A stretch of 64,000 nucleotides of DNA, from NCBI RefSeq assembly GCF_023715225.1, contig NZ_JAMBNS010000004.1:186001-250000 (forward strand), read 5' to 3'. Shown here in pieces: positions 6,844-16,296 of the stretch (positions are counted from its first letter, which is position 1; each line of letters opens with the position of its first letter). The position numbers and the translations under genes are program-made. Source of the DNA: Robertmurraya korlensis. Its GTDB lineage: Bacteria; Bacillota; Bacilli; Bacillales; Cytobacillaceae. Under the pieces are notes generated by a model that saw only the letters and a list, made by a program, of their open reading frames with translations, had not been told where the DNA came from and ran no database searches.

Positions 6844-7242
6844 CTACGTCCATCCCTTCCTTAACAACTCCACAGCAGGAATATCGGCAGGCGCCCAAAC
6901 AAGGGAAGACAGATGTTCTCGTTTCAACCAGAGAAGCTTTGAGTGTTCACTTGGCAATGGTGTTCCATCCACCAACCGACACTTAATCGCAATTAACTGA
7001 ATGATAAAGGTCTCATACTCATGCACATGCTCGTTATGTAATTCTTCAGGTTCAACAACACAACCTAATTCTTCCTGAATCTCGCGCTGGATCGCTGTAT
7101 GCAAATCCTCGTCCTCTTCAACCTTCCCACCAGGAAACTCCCACATATTTGGCATGGTCATGGTTGGAGAGCGGAGGGCACATAAAATTTCTTCGTGTTC
7201 ATTTTCAATCACAGCAGCCACAACTTTGATTTTTTTCTTCAT
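6844..7242 (-). CDS. Nudix hydrolase, MutT/8-oxo-dGTPase-like
   Basis: The protein has 132 residues. ATG at 7242 is chosen for its GGAGG 6-7 nt upstream. The Nudix box (G-x5-E-x7-R-E-x-x-E-E-x-G) spans ~39-61, with R53, E54, E57 and E58 present. The N-terminal V-V-A-A-V-I-E-N and the W-E-F-P-G-G-K signature place it in the MutT (8-oxo-(d)GTP diphosphatase) group. This group hydrolyses oxidised nucleotides to limit mutation. Substrate preference within the Nudix family cannot be read from the sequence. It is monocistronic. Confidence 0.85.
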   Translation of the reverse strand: MKKKIKVVAAVIENEHEEILCALRSPTMTMPNMWEFPGGKVEEDEDLHTAIQREIQEELGCVVEPEELHNEHVHEYETFIIQLIAIKCRLVDGTPLPSEHSKLLWLKREHLSSLVWAPADIPAVELLRKGWT

Positions 7243-7486
7243 GTGTACCTCCACAAGTTTTGTTTCTTTTCCCATAGTATCGCTTTCTTTTTCCCATTAA
7301 AAACATGTAAAAGTAGCCTTGTCCATGAAATATGAACCATGCAAGAAAACGGTTTCAATAGTATAATAGAAGAAACGAGGATATTTAACTAAAAAAGATG
7401 TAGTTTTACAAGCCTAGGCCTCATACACATATTAGTACCTAATTTCGTTAAAAACAAACAAAAATGTTTGAATGGGAGTGAGGTCC

Positions 7487-7663
7487 ATGAAAAAGAGTGA
7501 ATATTTATTCTTCTGCCAGCATTGTGGAGTGCCTCAACGCATTCCAGAGTTTGCGTTAAAAACGTACCTGTGTGATGAATTGGTGAAGCAGTATTATTGT
7601 AATAATTGCAGTCAAGAAAATAAAATTCCGGAATACGTGAAAAAATTGAAATCGGAGCTCTAG
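7487..7663 (+). CDS. Small zinc-ribbon protein
   Basis: The product has 58 residues from ATG 7487; GGAGTGAGG lies just upstream. Two CxxC pairs (Cys10/Cys13 and Cys38/Cys41) form a zinc ribbon, and the C-terminus is lysine-rich. The family is not recognised. It sits in a short transcription unit with its own terminator directly before the glutamine synthetase gene. Confidence 0.7.
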   Translation: MKKSEYLFFCQHCGVPQRIPEFALKTYLCDELVKQYYCNNCSQENKIPEYVKKLKSEL

Positions 7664-7695
7664 GTAGGGCAAGGATTCCACATATGGCTACACAG

Positions 7696-7727
7696 ATACC
7701 ATGTAAATGCTTACATGGTATTTTTTT
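7696..7727 (+). terminator. Rho-independent terminator
   Basis: A perfect 11-bp stem (7696-7706 with 7711-7721) has a 4-nt loop and runs into seven T. It separates the zinc-ribbon gene from glnA. Confidence 0.9.
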
Positions 7728-7794
7728 ATTGTTATAGATTTTTTTAGTCAAATAGAAGTTAGAAAAAAAGTTATCAAAAAATTTAAAAAAGATG

Positions 7795-7823
7795 TTGTCG
7801 AATTCTGAAACATCTATTATAAT
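7795..7823 (+). promoter_or_regulatory. Sigma-A promoter of glutamine synthetase gene
   Basis: TTGTCG (7795-7800), 17 bp, TATAAT (7818-7823); transcription would start near 7830. A degenerate TnrA/GlnR-like palindrome (7796-7812, one mismatch per half-site) overlaps the -35. Confidence 0.8.
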
Positions 7824-7836
7824 TCATTTTAATGAA

Positions 7837-7853
7837 TGTCATATAACATAACA
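7837..7853 (+). promoter_or_regulatory. TnrA/GlnR box
   Basis: TGTCA, seven bases, TAACA. This is a full match to the B. subtilis TnrA/GlnR consensus TGTNA-N7-TNACA. It sits about 7-23 nt downstream of the predicted start site, a position suited to repression. Confidence 0.75.
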
Positions 7854-7875
7854 CAATGGCGGGGGATTATCTAAC

Positions 7876-9231
7876 ATGACAAAAACTTTAGTAGAATTAG
7901 AAACTTCAACTTTAGACCAAATTAAAGAAACGATAAAAGAAAAGAGTGTAGAACTATTACACTTACAATTCGTTGATATTGAAGGAATCTTAAAGCATGT
8001 AACAGTAACAGTTGAACAATTAGAGGATGTAGTAGAAGGAAAAATGATGTTTGACGGATCTTCTGTTAAAGGGTTCTCACCTATTAATAAATCCGACCTT
8101 TATTTACAACCTGATTTAACAACATTTGCTGTTCTTCCTTGGTCAGTAGAAGAAGGGTATGCAGAAGCTAGATTTTTATGTTCTGTAAAAAATCCAGACG
8201 GAACACCATTTGATGGAGATACAAGAAATGTTTTAAAGAAAACAGTTGAGCGTGCGGCTGAAAGTGGATATACGATTTCAGTTGGACCTGAGCTAGAGTT
8301 CTTCTTATTCAAAACAGATGAAAATGGCTACGCAACTCAAGAGCTAAGTGATAAAGCAGGCTATTTCGAGCCATCACCACACGATCTTGGAGAAAGAGTT
8401 CGTTTAGAAATTTACCGTGCGTTAAAGGCAATGGGCTTCACCATTGAAGCATCTCACCATGAGGTAGCTGAAGGACAACATGAAATCAATTTCAAGTATG
8501 CAGATGCTTTAACAGCAGCAGATTTGTCTACTACGTATAAGTGGGTAGTTAAGACGATTGCTCAGAAATTTGGATTACATGCAACATTCATGCCGAAGCC
8601 AGCATTTGGAATCAATGGTTCTGGAATGCACGTGAATATGTCATTCTTCGAAGGAAGCGAAAATGCCTTCTTTGATCCAACTGATGAGTTACAATTATCG
8701 AAGAAAGCGTACCATTTCATTGCAGGTGTACTTGAAAACGTAAAGAGCTTCGCGGCTGTAACAAACCCGCTAGTAAACTCTTATAAGCGTTTAGTTCCAG
8801 GCTATGAAGCACCTTGCTACCTTGCTTGGTCAGCGTCTAACCGTTCGGCTCTTATCCGTATTCCAGCAAAGAAAGGTCTTGCGACTCGTGTAGAATTACG
8901 TTGTCCAGATCCATCTGCAAACCCATACTTAACGTTTGCAGTCATTGCGGCTGCAGGTTTAGATGGAATTGAAAAAGAACTAGAAGCTCCAGCTCCAATT
9001 AACGAAGATATCTTCCATATGACAGATGAGAGAAGAGCTCTTTTAGGAATTGAGAACCTTCCTGGTAGCTTAAAAGAAGCTGTAGTTGAATTAGAAGCTA
9101 GCAATTTTGGTGCAAAAGCATTAGGTGAGCACGTATATGGTGAATATGTAGCTATGAAAAAAGCAGAGTGGGATAGCTACCGCATCTCCGTTCACGCTTG
9201 GGAAATTGAGAACTATCACTCTAAATTCTAA
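7876..9231 (+). CDS. glnA: Type I glutamine synthetase (paralogue not linked to glnR)
   Basis: The protein has 451 residues, near the 444 of B. subtilis GlnA. It makes glutamine from glutamate, ammonia and ATP in the cytoplasm. Visible signatures are the F-D-G-S-S loop (~60), G-P-E-L-E-F-F-L-F, A-S-H-H-E-V-A-x-G-Q-H-E-I, the N-G-S-G-M-H loop, V-N-S-Y-K-R-L-V-P-G-Y-E-A-P and R-V-E-L-R-C-P-D-P-S-A-N-P-Y. It lacks the 25-aa adenylylation loop of I-beta enzymes, so it is I-alpha-like. It has diverged from typical GlnA (e.g. F-D-G-S-S-V-K-G-F for S-I-E-G-F) and is monocistronic without glnR, so it is probably a second GS. RBS GCGGGGG lies upstream. Nitrogen control is suggested by the TnrA/GlnR box. 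Confidence 0.92.
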   Translation: MTKTLVELETSTLDQIKETIKEKSVELLHLQFVDIEGILKHVTVTVEQLEDVVEGKMMFDGSSVKGFSPINKSDLYLQPDLTTFAVLPWSVEEGYAEARFLCSVKNPDGTPFDGDTRNVLKKTVERAAESGYTISVGPELEFFLFKTDENGYATQELSDKAGYFEPSPHDLGERVRLEIYRALKAMGFTIEASHHEVAEGQHEINFKYADALTAADLSTTYKWVVKTIAQKFGLHATFMPKPAFGINGSGMHVNMSFFEGSENAFFDPTDELQLSKKAYHFIAGVLENVKSFAAVTNPLVNSYKRLVPGYEAPCYLAWSASNRSALIRIPAKKGLATRVELRCPDPSANPYLTFAVIAAAGLDGIEKELEAPAPINEDIFHMTDERRALLGIENLPGSLKEAVVELEASNFGAKALGEHVYGEYVAMKKAEWDSYRISVHAWEIENYHSKF

Positions 9232-9261
9232 TATTTATAATCATGTAATATAGAGGAATCC

Positions 9262-9295
9262 AAGGATGGAACATAAATGTTCCATCCTTTATTTT
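9262..9295 (+). terminator. Rho-independent terminator
   Basis: A 13-bp stem (9262-9274 with 9277-9289) with a minimal loop is followed by TTATTTTT. It ends the glnA transcript. Confidence 0.9.
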
Positions 9296-9371
9296 TGATT
9301 GTCCTAGAGAAAGTGGAAACCGTGGGCTGATGTGAATATCCTAACCTGGCTCGTAACTGCTCCTTGATTTT

Positions 9372-10289
9372 TTATGCGTTTTTCTTTTTATCATAGGTTT
9401 CTCTTAGTCGCTTCATATCTTCTTTCGGTGGTACACCAAATAGTCTAGAATATTCACGGCTAAATTGGGATGGACTTTCATAACCTACTCGAAAAGCAAC
9501 ATCGGCAGCACTTGCTGTCTCAATTAATAACAAATGGCGAGCTTCCTGTAATCGTAGCTGTTTTTGGAACTGAATGGGGCTCATGGCTGTAACTTCTTTA
9601 AAAAGTCTATGAAACGAAGAGACACTCAAATTCGCTATTTCCGCCAGTTCCTCCACTCGTATCGCTCGATCATAATGTTTCATGATATGTTCAATTGCGT
9701 CGCTGACTTGATAGGTAGAACTTCCTTCAACTGCAATTTGCCCAAGAGCATGACCATGTCGACCTTGTAGAACTCTATAGATGATTTCCTTTTTAATAAG
9801 AGGAAAGAGGATTGGGATATCTTCAGGATAATCAAGCAGACGAACCAATCGGGTGACGGCGTCTAACAAAGGTAACTCGATCAAGTTCACATACATTCCT
9901 CTGTTCCTATTTTCCTTTGTATTCACCCCTATTTGAAATTCTCCTAACACTTCTAAAATTTCATTTGGTGTAAATTCAAGTTTAAGAGCCAAATATGGAA
10001 CCTCGGAAGAAGCTACGGTTACATGCCCAATAATGGGCAAGTTAACAGATGAAACAAGGTAATCGGCAGGTCCGTACCTAAAGAGCTCCCGTGAAAGTAG
10101 GGCCTCTTTCATCCCTTGGACGACGATACATAAGGAAGGTTTCGTAACACCGTAAAATGGTCCGGCGACATTCGAGTAATGAGAGAAAAATAAAGATGGA
10201 ATAGCCGTCTCATGACCACCGTCCTGACCTGTGTGGGACTTAATAAGTTTGGCAAGTTCAGCCTGGTATTTATGGACTTCCATAGACAT
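9372..10289 (-). CDS. AraC-family regulator (AraC_N type, YqhC-like)
   Basis: The protein has 305 residues. The N-terminal ~1-185 is the AraC_N (PF06719) sensory domain (F-Y-G-V-x-x-P-S-L-C-I-V-V-Q-G). The C-terminal ~195-300 is the double HTH (V-E-E-L-A-E-I-A-N-L-S-V-S-S-F-H-R-L-F-K, then V-A-F-R-V-G-Y-E-S-P-S-Q-F-S-R-E-Y). ATG at 10289 has AAAGGAG upstream. It diverges from an aldo/keto reductase gene, the same pairing as E. coli YqhC with its reductase targets, so activation of that gene by reactive aldehydes is a fair inference. Confidence 0.88.
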   Translation of the reverse strand: MSMEVHKYQAELAKLIKSHTGQDGGHETAIPSLFFSHYSNVAGPFYGVTKPSLCIVVQGMKEALLSRELFRYGPADYLVSSVNLPIIGHVTVASSEVPYLALKLEFTPNEILEVLGEFQIGVNTKENRNRGMYVNLIELPLLDAVTRLVRLLDYPEDIPILFPLIKKEIIYRVLQGRHGHALGQIAVEGSSTYQVSDAIEHIMKHYDRAIRVEELAEIANLSVSSFHRLFKEVTAMSPIQFQKQLRLQEARHLLLIETASAADVAFRVGYESPSQFSREYSRLFGVPPKEDMKRLRETYDKKKNA

Positions 10290-10465
10290 ACAGTTCTCCT
10301 TTGTTCCATTTTGATAATTTCATTGTAAAGGATGGAACTCTGTTGTGAAAGGGGAGTGAGAGGATTAGGCAAGGAATTGATAGGAATGAGATATCTGTCG
10401 TCTAAGGATCTGTTGCATAATCATTCTTACAAAGCTCTCTTAATCGTCTCATAGATAAAATATAA

Positions 10466-11335
<870 letters not shown>

Positions 11336-11368
11336 CTGTTCATTTATGTTTTAATGAGGGGGATACAA

Positions 11369-11981
11369 ATGAAAAAGACGATCTATCTAATGAGGCATGG
11401 ACAAACCTTATTTAATCAAAGAAGAAAAGTTCAAGGTTGGTGTGATTCACCGCTAACAGAATTAGGAATAATGCAAGCAGGAATGGCTGCTAAGTATTTT
11501 AAAGAGAACCATATTGTTTTTGACCATGCTTATTGTTCTACCTCTGAACGAGCGAGTGACACGTTAGAATTAGTGACGGACCTGCCATATAGACCTGCCA
11601 TATACTAGATTAAAAGGATTAAAGGAATGGAATTTTGGAACGTTTGAAGGGGAAAGTGAAGATTTAAATCCACCACTGCCTTATGTTGATTTCTTTGTTA
11701 ATTACGGTGGAGAAGCAGAAAAAGAATTTCAAAGAAGAATGGTTACTACTGTCCAAAAAATCATAGAAGAAGATAATGAAGTCATTTTAATCGTGTCTCA
11801 CGGGGCAGCTTGTCGAAAATTTATGCAGTATTGGGAACATACAAGTTCCATTAGACAAAAAGAAAGACTTGGGAACTGTTGCATTTTGAAGTTTGAGTAT
11901 GAGAACAAAGAATTTAAATTAGTAGAAATTATTAATCATGATTTTAGTAGTTTAAGTCAGGCTTCTGCAGTACTTACTTGA
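11369..11981 (+). pseudogene. Histidine phosphatase (phosphoglycerate mutase family), frameshifted by a 13-bp tandem duplication
   Basis: The N-terminal part (ATG 11369, L-M-R-H-G-Q-T with the catalytic His) stops at TAG 11606. The C-terminal part, with the S-H-G-A-A second His motif, continues in another frame to 11981. Between them GACCTGCCATATA is present twice in tandem (11579-11591 and 11592-11604). Removing one copy restores a single open frame of exactly 199 codons that reads smoothly across the join (L-P-Y-T-R-L-K-G-L-K-E-W-N-F-G-T-F). The lesion therefore looks recent and revertible. The intact protein would be a cytosolic phosphatase of the GpmB/CobC-like superfamily. Confidence 0.9.
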
Positions 11982-12017
11982 TATTATAGAACGATTATTA
12001 TTTGCGATAATCGAATT

Positions 12018-12057
12018 AGAGGTGCTATTAACATGAAAATTAGCACCTCTTTTTTTG
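12018..12057 (+). terminator. Rho-independent terminator
   Basis: A 10-bp stem (12018-12027 with 12041-12050) is followed by a T-run. It lies after the histidine phosphatase pseudogene. Confidence 0.85.
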
Positions 12058-12108
12058 TTGTTTCAGAGATCAAAAGCACAAACTATGGCGGCAGATATGC
12101 TATCCGAT

Positions 12109-12573
12109 TTAAGAATTTTGTTTATCTGTTTTTTGAATGTATGTTTGAAACCCATAATTTAAAAGCGCAAGGGAATAGGAGATAACAAAAATTATCTTTG
12201 AATTAAATTTTTTAAATTTATAATGTCCAATTTTCTGAAAGAAGGAGCTTAAAGGATATGCAAAGATAAGGTCAATAATTAAGTTAAGACCAGCGTATAA
12301 AATAAATCTTCCGTATGTAAAATGTAATACCCATAAATTGGTTGTAAAAAAAGCCCCAAAAATAAAAGATAAGGCATCAAAAACCATGTATTTTGTTCCT
12401 CCTTTTACCTTCCACCATTTAAAAATAAGGTTTAGGAGAGTTTCTACTAATAAAATGCAGGAACAAAATAATGTTACCGGCAAATATTTTTTGAATGATT
12501 GTTTAGGTAGAAAAACGATGACGATTGCCCATAAAAAAATTGGTGTAAGTATTCGAGAAATATTCGCGATCAC
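12109..12573 (-). CDS. Hypothetical multi-pass membrane protein
   Basis: The protein has 154 residues with four or five hydrophobic helices and basic loops. The start is GTG at 12573 with GGAGTGG upstream. No family is recognised with confidence; the layout resembles the CBO0543-like membrane proteins of spore formers but lacks a clear signature. It is a single gene upstream of the kinase on the same strand, about 180 bp apart. Confidence 0.65.
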   Translation of the reverse strand: MIANISRILTPIFLWAIVIVFLPKQSFKKYLPVTLFCSCILLVETLLNLIFKWWKVKGGTKYMVFDALSFIFGAFFTTNLWVLHFTYGRFILYAGLNLIIDLIFAYPLSSFFQKIGHYKFKKFNSKIIFVISYSLALLNYGFQTYIQKTDKQNS

Positions 12574-12705
12574 TTAAATCCACTCCAATTCAAATTGCAT
12601 TCCTTTTAGTATTTCACTGCTTATGATAAATATGTATGGTTAACTTTAAAGCTGAAGCAACTATTTTTGTATGGGCATAGCTAAATAGTTATTTGTCTAG
12701 TTACA

Positions 12706-12752
12706 GAAAAAACCGATTATCTCATCCTAGTGGAAAAGAAACCGGCTTTTTC
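12706..12752 (-). terminator. Possible terminator after the histidine kinase
   Basis: An imperfect stem (GAAAAAxCCG with CGGxTTTTTC) lies just beyond the kinase stop codon, with a large loop. Weak. Confidence 0.4.
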
Positions 12753-12756
12753 GTTT

Positions 12757-14187
12757 TTATATGTCACTTCCCAATTGAGGGATCAGAATTTTAAAGTGAG
12801 TTCCTAATGATGTACTATCCACAACAACAATATCTCCACGGTGTTCAAAGATGATTTTTTTAACAAACGGAAGTCCCATTCCTGTTCCATCACCTTTGGA
12901 CGATACAAAGGGATCAAAAATATGGTCCCAATCAGATTCGGGGATCCCTTTTCCCGTATCGAAAAAGTCAATTACAATATAATCTTCATTCAAATTTGTA
13001 AGAATCGTTATCTTTCGTTCTTCTCTACCTGGGGGAGTCGCTTCTGAACTATTTTTAATAAGATTGATAAACACTTGCTGCAAATACGATTTATTTACAA
13101 AGGCTTTTAAAGATTTATAGGAGTCAATGAACTCAATATCTATATGGTTTTGCTTGGTAAATTCGCTAGACAGTTCAATTGAATCTCTAATTATTGAGAC
13201 AATGTTCTCTGTCCTAAAGCTCATTTTAGAATGAATAATATATTCGTTATAATTAGTTGCGAGTTGTTCCAATTGATCCGTCGCTTTACGAATCATATCC
13301 AAGGCATCTTGCTGACTCTTAGTTAGTTCTTTATCTTCCATGATAAGCTTTGAGAAACCTATGATAATGGTCGAGGTATTTTTCATCTCATGTATAAGAC
13401 TTCCAACAAAGTTCCCTGTAAAGTCTAACTTTTTTTGCCTTTCGCTTAGTTGGTAATAATTAAATTCAATAATGGCGTTCAATTTAATAAATTCAAACAT
13501 AACCATTATGGCAAAAATAATGACTCCTAAACTTCCCATGATAATTCCTGTTTCAGGATTAAAGTTAAACATCCCGAGAAGAAACAAAAATAATGTGTAA
13601 ATGGAGAAATGTTTTAAGAAACTCCTAATGTTTGTGTTGCTAATTTTTGTGGAGATATAATATAAAAAGAGCAAAAATATAATTAAACTAGCCATATGAA
13701 AAACATAAAGCGCAGCCCATTCCCCGTATACAGGAAAATAAAACTCAATAGCAGACTTGGAAATACTCCTTGTTTCTAAGCCCTTCATTCCCAAGTCTGT
13801 CCAACTAATGAAATATACAATAGAAGTCCATACAATTAAACTAATCAACATTTTCTTAGTAAATATATAATTGACGACTCTATTTAAGATAGAATCATTT
13901 TTTAAGGTAACCGAAAAACTATTTATGGTACTATAGGCTACAAAAAAGGTAGCTGGTACGGAGAAGGTTGGAGCAAACCTAAAAATTCTAAATAACCAAA
14001 AAGCTGATTGTTCGTCTAGCAAAGACGTGAAGTACAACACACCTATCCCTTGTTGCCAACCTGATATTATCACCATTAACAAGGTAATCCCTAGAGTTAG
14101 ATTCGACTTTTTATAAATTTTATTAACACTAAACGCCAACAAAATAGGGATCAAGCCAATAGCACAAATCAATAATCCAACAATCAT
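12757..14187 (-). CDS. Orphan membrane sensor histidine kinase
   Basis: The protein has 476 residues. The N-terminal ~1-235 carries about seven transmembrane helices with short loops and no large extracellular domain. The C-terminus is a kinase: H-box with S-L-I-H-E-M-K-N-T-S near residue 265 (phosphorylated His in H-E-M-K-N), N-box I-N-L-I-K-N-S-S-E-A, G1 D-T-G-K-G-I-P and G2 G-T-G-M-G-L-P-F. No response regulator gene is adjacent. H-E-x-K-N-x-x and the polytopic sensor are reminiscent of sporulation kinases such as KinB, so feeding the Spo0F phosphorelay is possible (inference). Confidence 0.9.
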   Translation of the reverse strand: MIVGLLICAIGLIPILLAFSVNKIYKKSNLTLGITLLMVIISGWQQGIGVLYFTSLLDEQSAFWLFRIFRFAPTFSVPATFFVAYSTINSFSVTLKNDSILNRVVNYIFTKKMLISLIVWTSIVYFISWTDLGMKGLETRSISKSAIEFYFPVYGEWAALYVFHMASLIIFLLFLYYISTKISNTNIRSFLKHFSIYTLFLFLLGMFNFNPETGIIMGSLGVIIFAIMVMFEFIKLNAIIEFNYYQLSERQKKLDFTGNFVGSLIHEMKNTSTIIIGFSKLIMEDKELTKSQQDALDMIRKATDQLEQLATNYNEYIIHSKMSFRTENIVSIIRDSIELSSEFTKQNHIDIEFIDSYKSLKAFVNKSYLQQVFINLIKNSSEATPPGREERKITILTNLNEDYIVIDFFDTGKGIPESDWDHIFDPFVSSKGDGTGMGLPFVKKIIFEHRGDIVVVDSTSLGTHFKILIPQLGSDI

Positions 14188-14352
14188 ACCAGTTTACTCC
14201 TATTACACTAAACTTAAAAAAATGTACATGAGAAAATTCGTACATAGTCATAAGATAAAATTATAACATAGATAAAAACAAATACTACTTTTAAAATATG
14301 TAGAATTTGTTTCTATTGTATTAGGAAATTAGTCACAAAGAGGAGAGTTAAT

Positions 14353-14823
14353 ATGGAAATAGTATATTTTGCAGGTGGATGTTTATGGGGAGTACAAGCT
14401 TTTATAAAAACTTTACCTGGAGTTACGTTTACAGAAGCGGGAAGAGCTAATGGAACAAGTCAAACATTAGAGGGTGATTATGATGGCTATGCCGAATGTG
14501 TAAAAACAGGATTTGATCCGAAGGTTGTAACGATCAGGGAATTAATGGGATATTTTTTTGAAATTATTGATCCATACAGCTTGAATAAACAAGGACAGGA
14601 TGTTGGTAAGAAATACAGAACAGGAGTATATAGTGAAAAGCCTGAACACTTAATAGAGGCGAAGGCATTTCTTAGGGAGAGAAATGATTATGACCTTATA
14701 GTGGTTGAAATATTACCACTTTCAAACTATGTAAGAAGCGCAGAAGAACATCAAGATCGGTTAGCTAGATGTCCAAATGATTATTGTCATATTCCAGAAG
14801 AAATATTAAGTAGGTATAAGTAA
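14353..14823 (+). CDS. msrA: Peptide-methionine (S)-S-oxide reductase MsrA
   Basis: The protein has 156 residues with the catalytic Cys10 in the G-G-C-L-W-G motif (usual form G-C-F-W-G), I-D-P-Y-S-L-N-K-Q-G-Q-D-V-G (canonical D-P-T-x-x-N-x-Q-G-x-D-x-G) and Y-R-T-G-V-Y. Repairs methionine-S-sulfoxide using thioredoxin. The central segment is divergent and the substitutions Phe to Leu and Thr to Tyr suggest a less typical subgroup. GAGGAG precedes the ATG. No MsrB gene is adjacent. Confidence 0.85.
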   Translation: MEIVYFAGGCLWGVQAFIKTLPGVTFTEAGRANGTSQTLEGDYDGYAECVKTGFDPKVVTIRELMGYFFEIIDPYSLNKQGQDVGKKYRTGVYSEKPEHLIEAKAFLRERNDYDLIVVEILPLSNYVRSAEEHQDRLARCPNDYCHIPEEILSRYK

Positions 14824-14890
14824 GGGAGAATATTAAAGGATGGTGTTACTTATTTAACAAAAGGGACTTTACTAATGGAGCATAATATAA

Positions 14891-14923
14891 AATCTAACCG
14901 TTTACTCTAGAAACGGTTAGATT
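14891..14923 (-). terminator. Terminator after the KAS II gene
   Basis: A perfect 13-bp stem (14891-14903 with 14911-14923) has a 7-nt loop. On the minus strand it is followed by TTTATATTATG. It lies just past the stop codon of the KAS II gene. Confidence 0.8.
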
Positions 14924-14939
14924 GAAGAGGGGAACTATA

Positions 14940-16175
14940 TTACTCGTATTTCTTTAAAATAATAGCTGCGTTATGACCTCCGAAACCAAATGAGTTAGAT
15001 AGCCCCGTATTTATATTCACTTTGCGTGCAACAGAGGGTACATAATCTAGATCACATAATGGATCAGGATTTTTTAAGTTGATTGTTGGAGGAATGATTC
15101 CTTCCTTTAAACTCATCGCTAATGCAATTGCTTCTGCTCCTCCAGCCGCTCCTAGCATATGACCAAGCATAGATTTATTAGCTGTTACAGGAATTTGATA
15201 AGCTTGTTTTCCGAATAGCTGTTTAGTAGCCATCGTTTCTGAAATGTCCCCCACTTTTGTACTTGTTGCATGTGCACTAATCACATCAATGTCTTCAGGA
15301 GATATATGGGCATTTTTTAAAGCTGATTTCATGGCAAGATAAGCGCCTCTACCTTCCGGATGTGTAGCTACGATATGGTGTGCATCTGAACTTGCACCAT
15401 ACCCAATGATTTCAGCATAAATCTTTGCTTCTCTACGTAAAGCATGAGATAAAGATTCTAAGATTAAAATTCCAGCTCCTTCTGACATAACAAATCCATC
15501 TCGATCTTCATCAAAAGGACGACTAGCTTTAGCAGGATCATCGTTTCTTGTTGATAATGCTGTTGCATTACCAAAGCTAGCTATTGATAAGTCTGTTATA
15601 GCTGCCTCTGTTCCACCCGCAAACACAACGTCAACTTCTCCAGAACGAATAAGTCTAAAGGCTTCTCCAATAGCGGTATTTCCAATTGCGCAAGCGGATA
15701 CAGGGGACATAGATGGTCCCATCGCGTTCCATTTGATACTGATTTGTGCTGCAGCAGCATTGGAAATCATGGCAGGTACTAGAGTGGGACTGACTCTTCT
15801 TGGCCCCTTCTGCCTAAGTGTATCAATATTTTCAATTAAGGTTTGAATTCCTCCTATGCCTGAACCAACGTATACGCCTAACCTTTCTACATCGATACGA
15901 TCGCGTTCTAACTTAGAATCTGCCCAAGCCTGTTCAGCTGCAGCCAAAGCAAACTGAGAAAAACGATCTAATAGTCTTGCTTCTTTCTTTCCTAAAACTT
16001 CATCTGCATTAAAATCTTTGACGATACCAGCAATTTTTGTTTTATGATTACTAACATCAAAGGTATCAATAGCAGATATACCAGATTCCCCGTTAATTAG
16101 ATTGTTCCAAAATGTTTGAATGTTGTTTCCAATAGGAGAAACTACTCCCATACCGGTAATCACGACTCTTTCCAC
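14940..16175 (-). CDS. fabF: Beta-ketoacyl-ACP synthase II (FabF-type, stand-alone paralogue)
   Basis: The protein has 411 residues, the full length of FabF. The Cys-His-His triad is present: Cys162 (S-A-C-A-I-G), His302 (A-H-A-T-S-T) and His339 (G-H-M-L-G-A-A-G-G), plus Lys334. Two normally conserved spots differ: G-T-S-T is A-T-S-T, and M-T-G-H is M-L-G-H. It condenses malonyl-ACP with acyl-ACP in fatty acid elongation. No fabH, acpP or other fab gene is nearby, so it is probably a second KAS II. GTG start at 16175 with GGAGG upstream. Divergent from an MmyB-type regulator. Confidence 0.88.
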   Translation of the reverse strand: MERVVITGMGVVSPIGNNIQTFWNNLINGESGISAIDTFDVSNHKTKIAGIVKDFNADEVLGKKEARLLDRFSQFALAAAEQAWADSKLERDRIDVERLGVYVGSGIGGIQTLIENIDTLRQKGPRRVSPTLVPAMISNAAAAQISIKWNAMGPSMSPVSACAIGNTAIGEAFRLIRSGEVDVVFAGGTEAAITDLSIASFGNATALSTRNDDPAKASRPFDEDRDGFVMSEGAGILILESLSHALRREAKIYAEIIGYGASSDAHHIVATHPEGRGAYLAMKSALKNAHISPEDIDVISAHATSTKVGDISETMATKQLFGKQAYQIPVTANKSMLGHMLGAAGGAEAIALAMSLKEGIIPPTINLKNPDPLCDLDYVPSVARKVNINTGLSNSFGFGGHNAAIILKKYE

Positions 16176-16229
16176 TGTTCATTCCTCCAAATCAATAATA
16201 TACTTGTATTTTACATCCCCTTTATGCTA

Positions 16230-16267
16230 TTACAAGTGGTTGTTTATGCTAGTATAATTACTACTAG
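16230..16267 (+). promoter_or_regulatory. Promoter of the MmyB-type gene with overlapping palindrome
   Basis: TTACAA (16230-16235), 17 bp, TATAAT (16253-16258). The inverted repeat CTAGTA-N7-TACTAG (16249-16267) covers the -10 and is a good candidate operator for the divergent regulator. Confidence 0.65.
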
Positions 16268-16296
16268 GTTAAATGAATTCAATGAGGAGTCTAAAA

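Noticed and set aside
14340-14823. Pseudogene call for MsrA due to divergent middle segment
   Set aside because: The frame is intact with catalytic Cys, a good ribosome binding site and family length; divergence alone is not decay.
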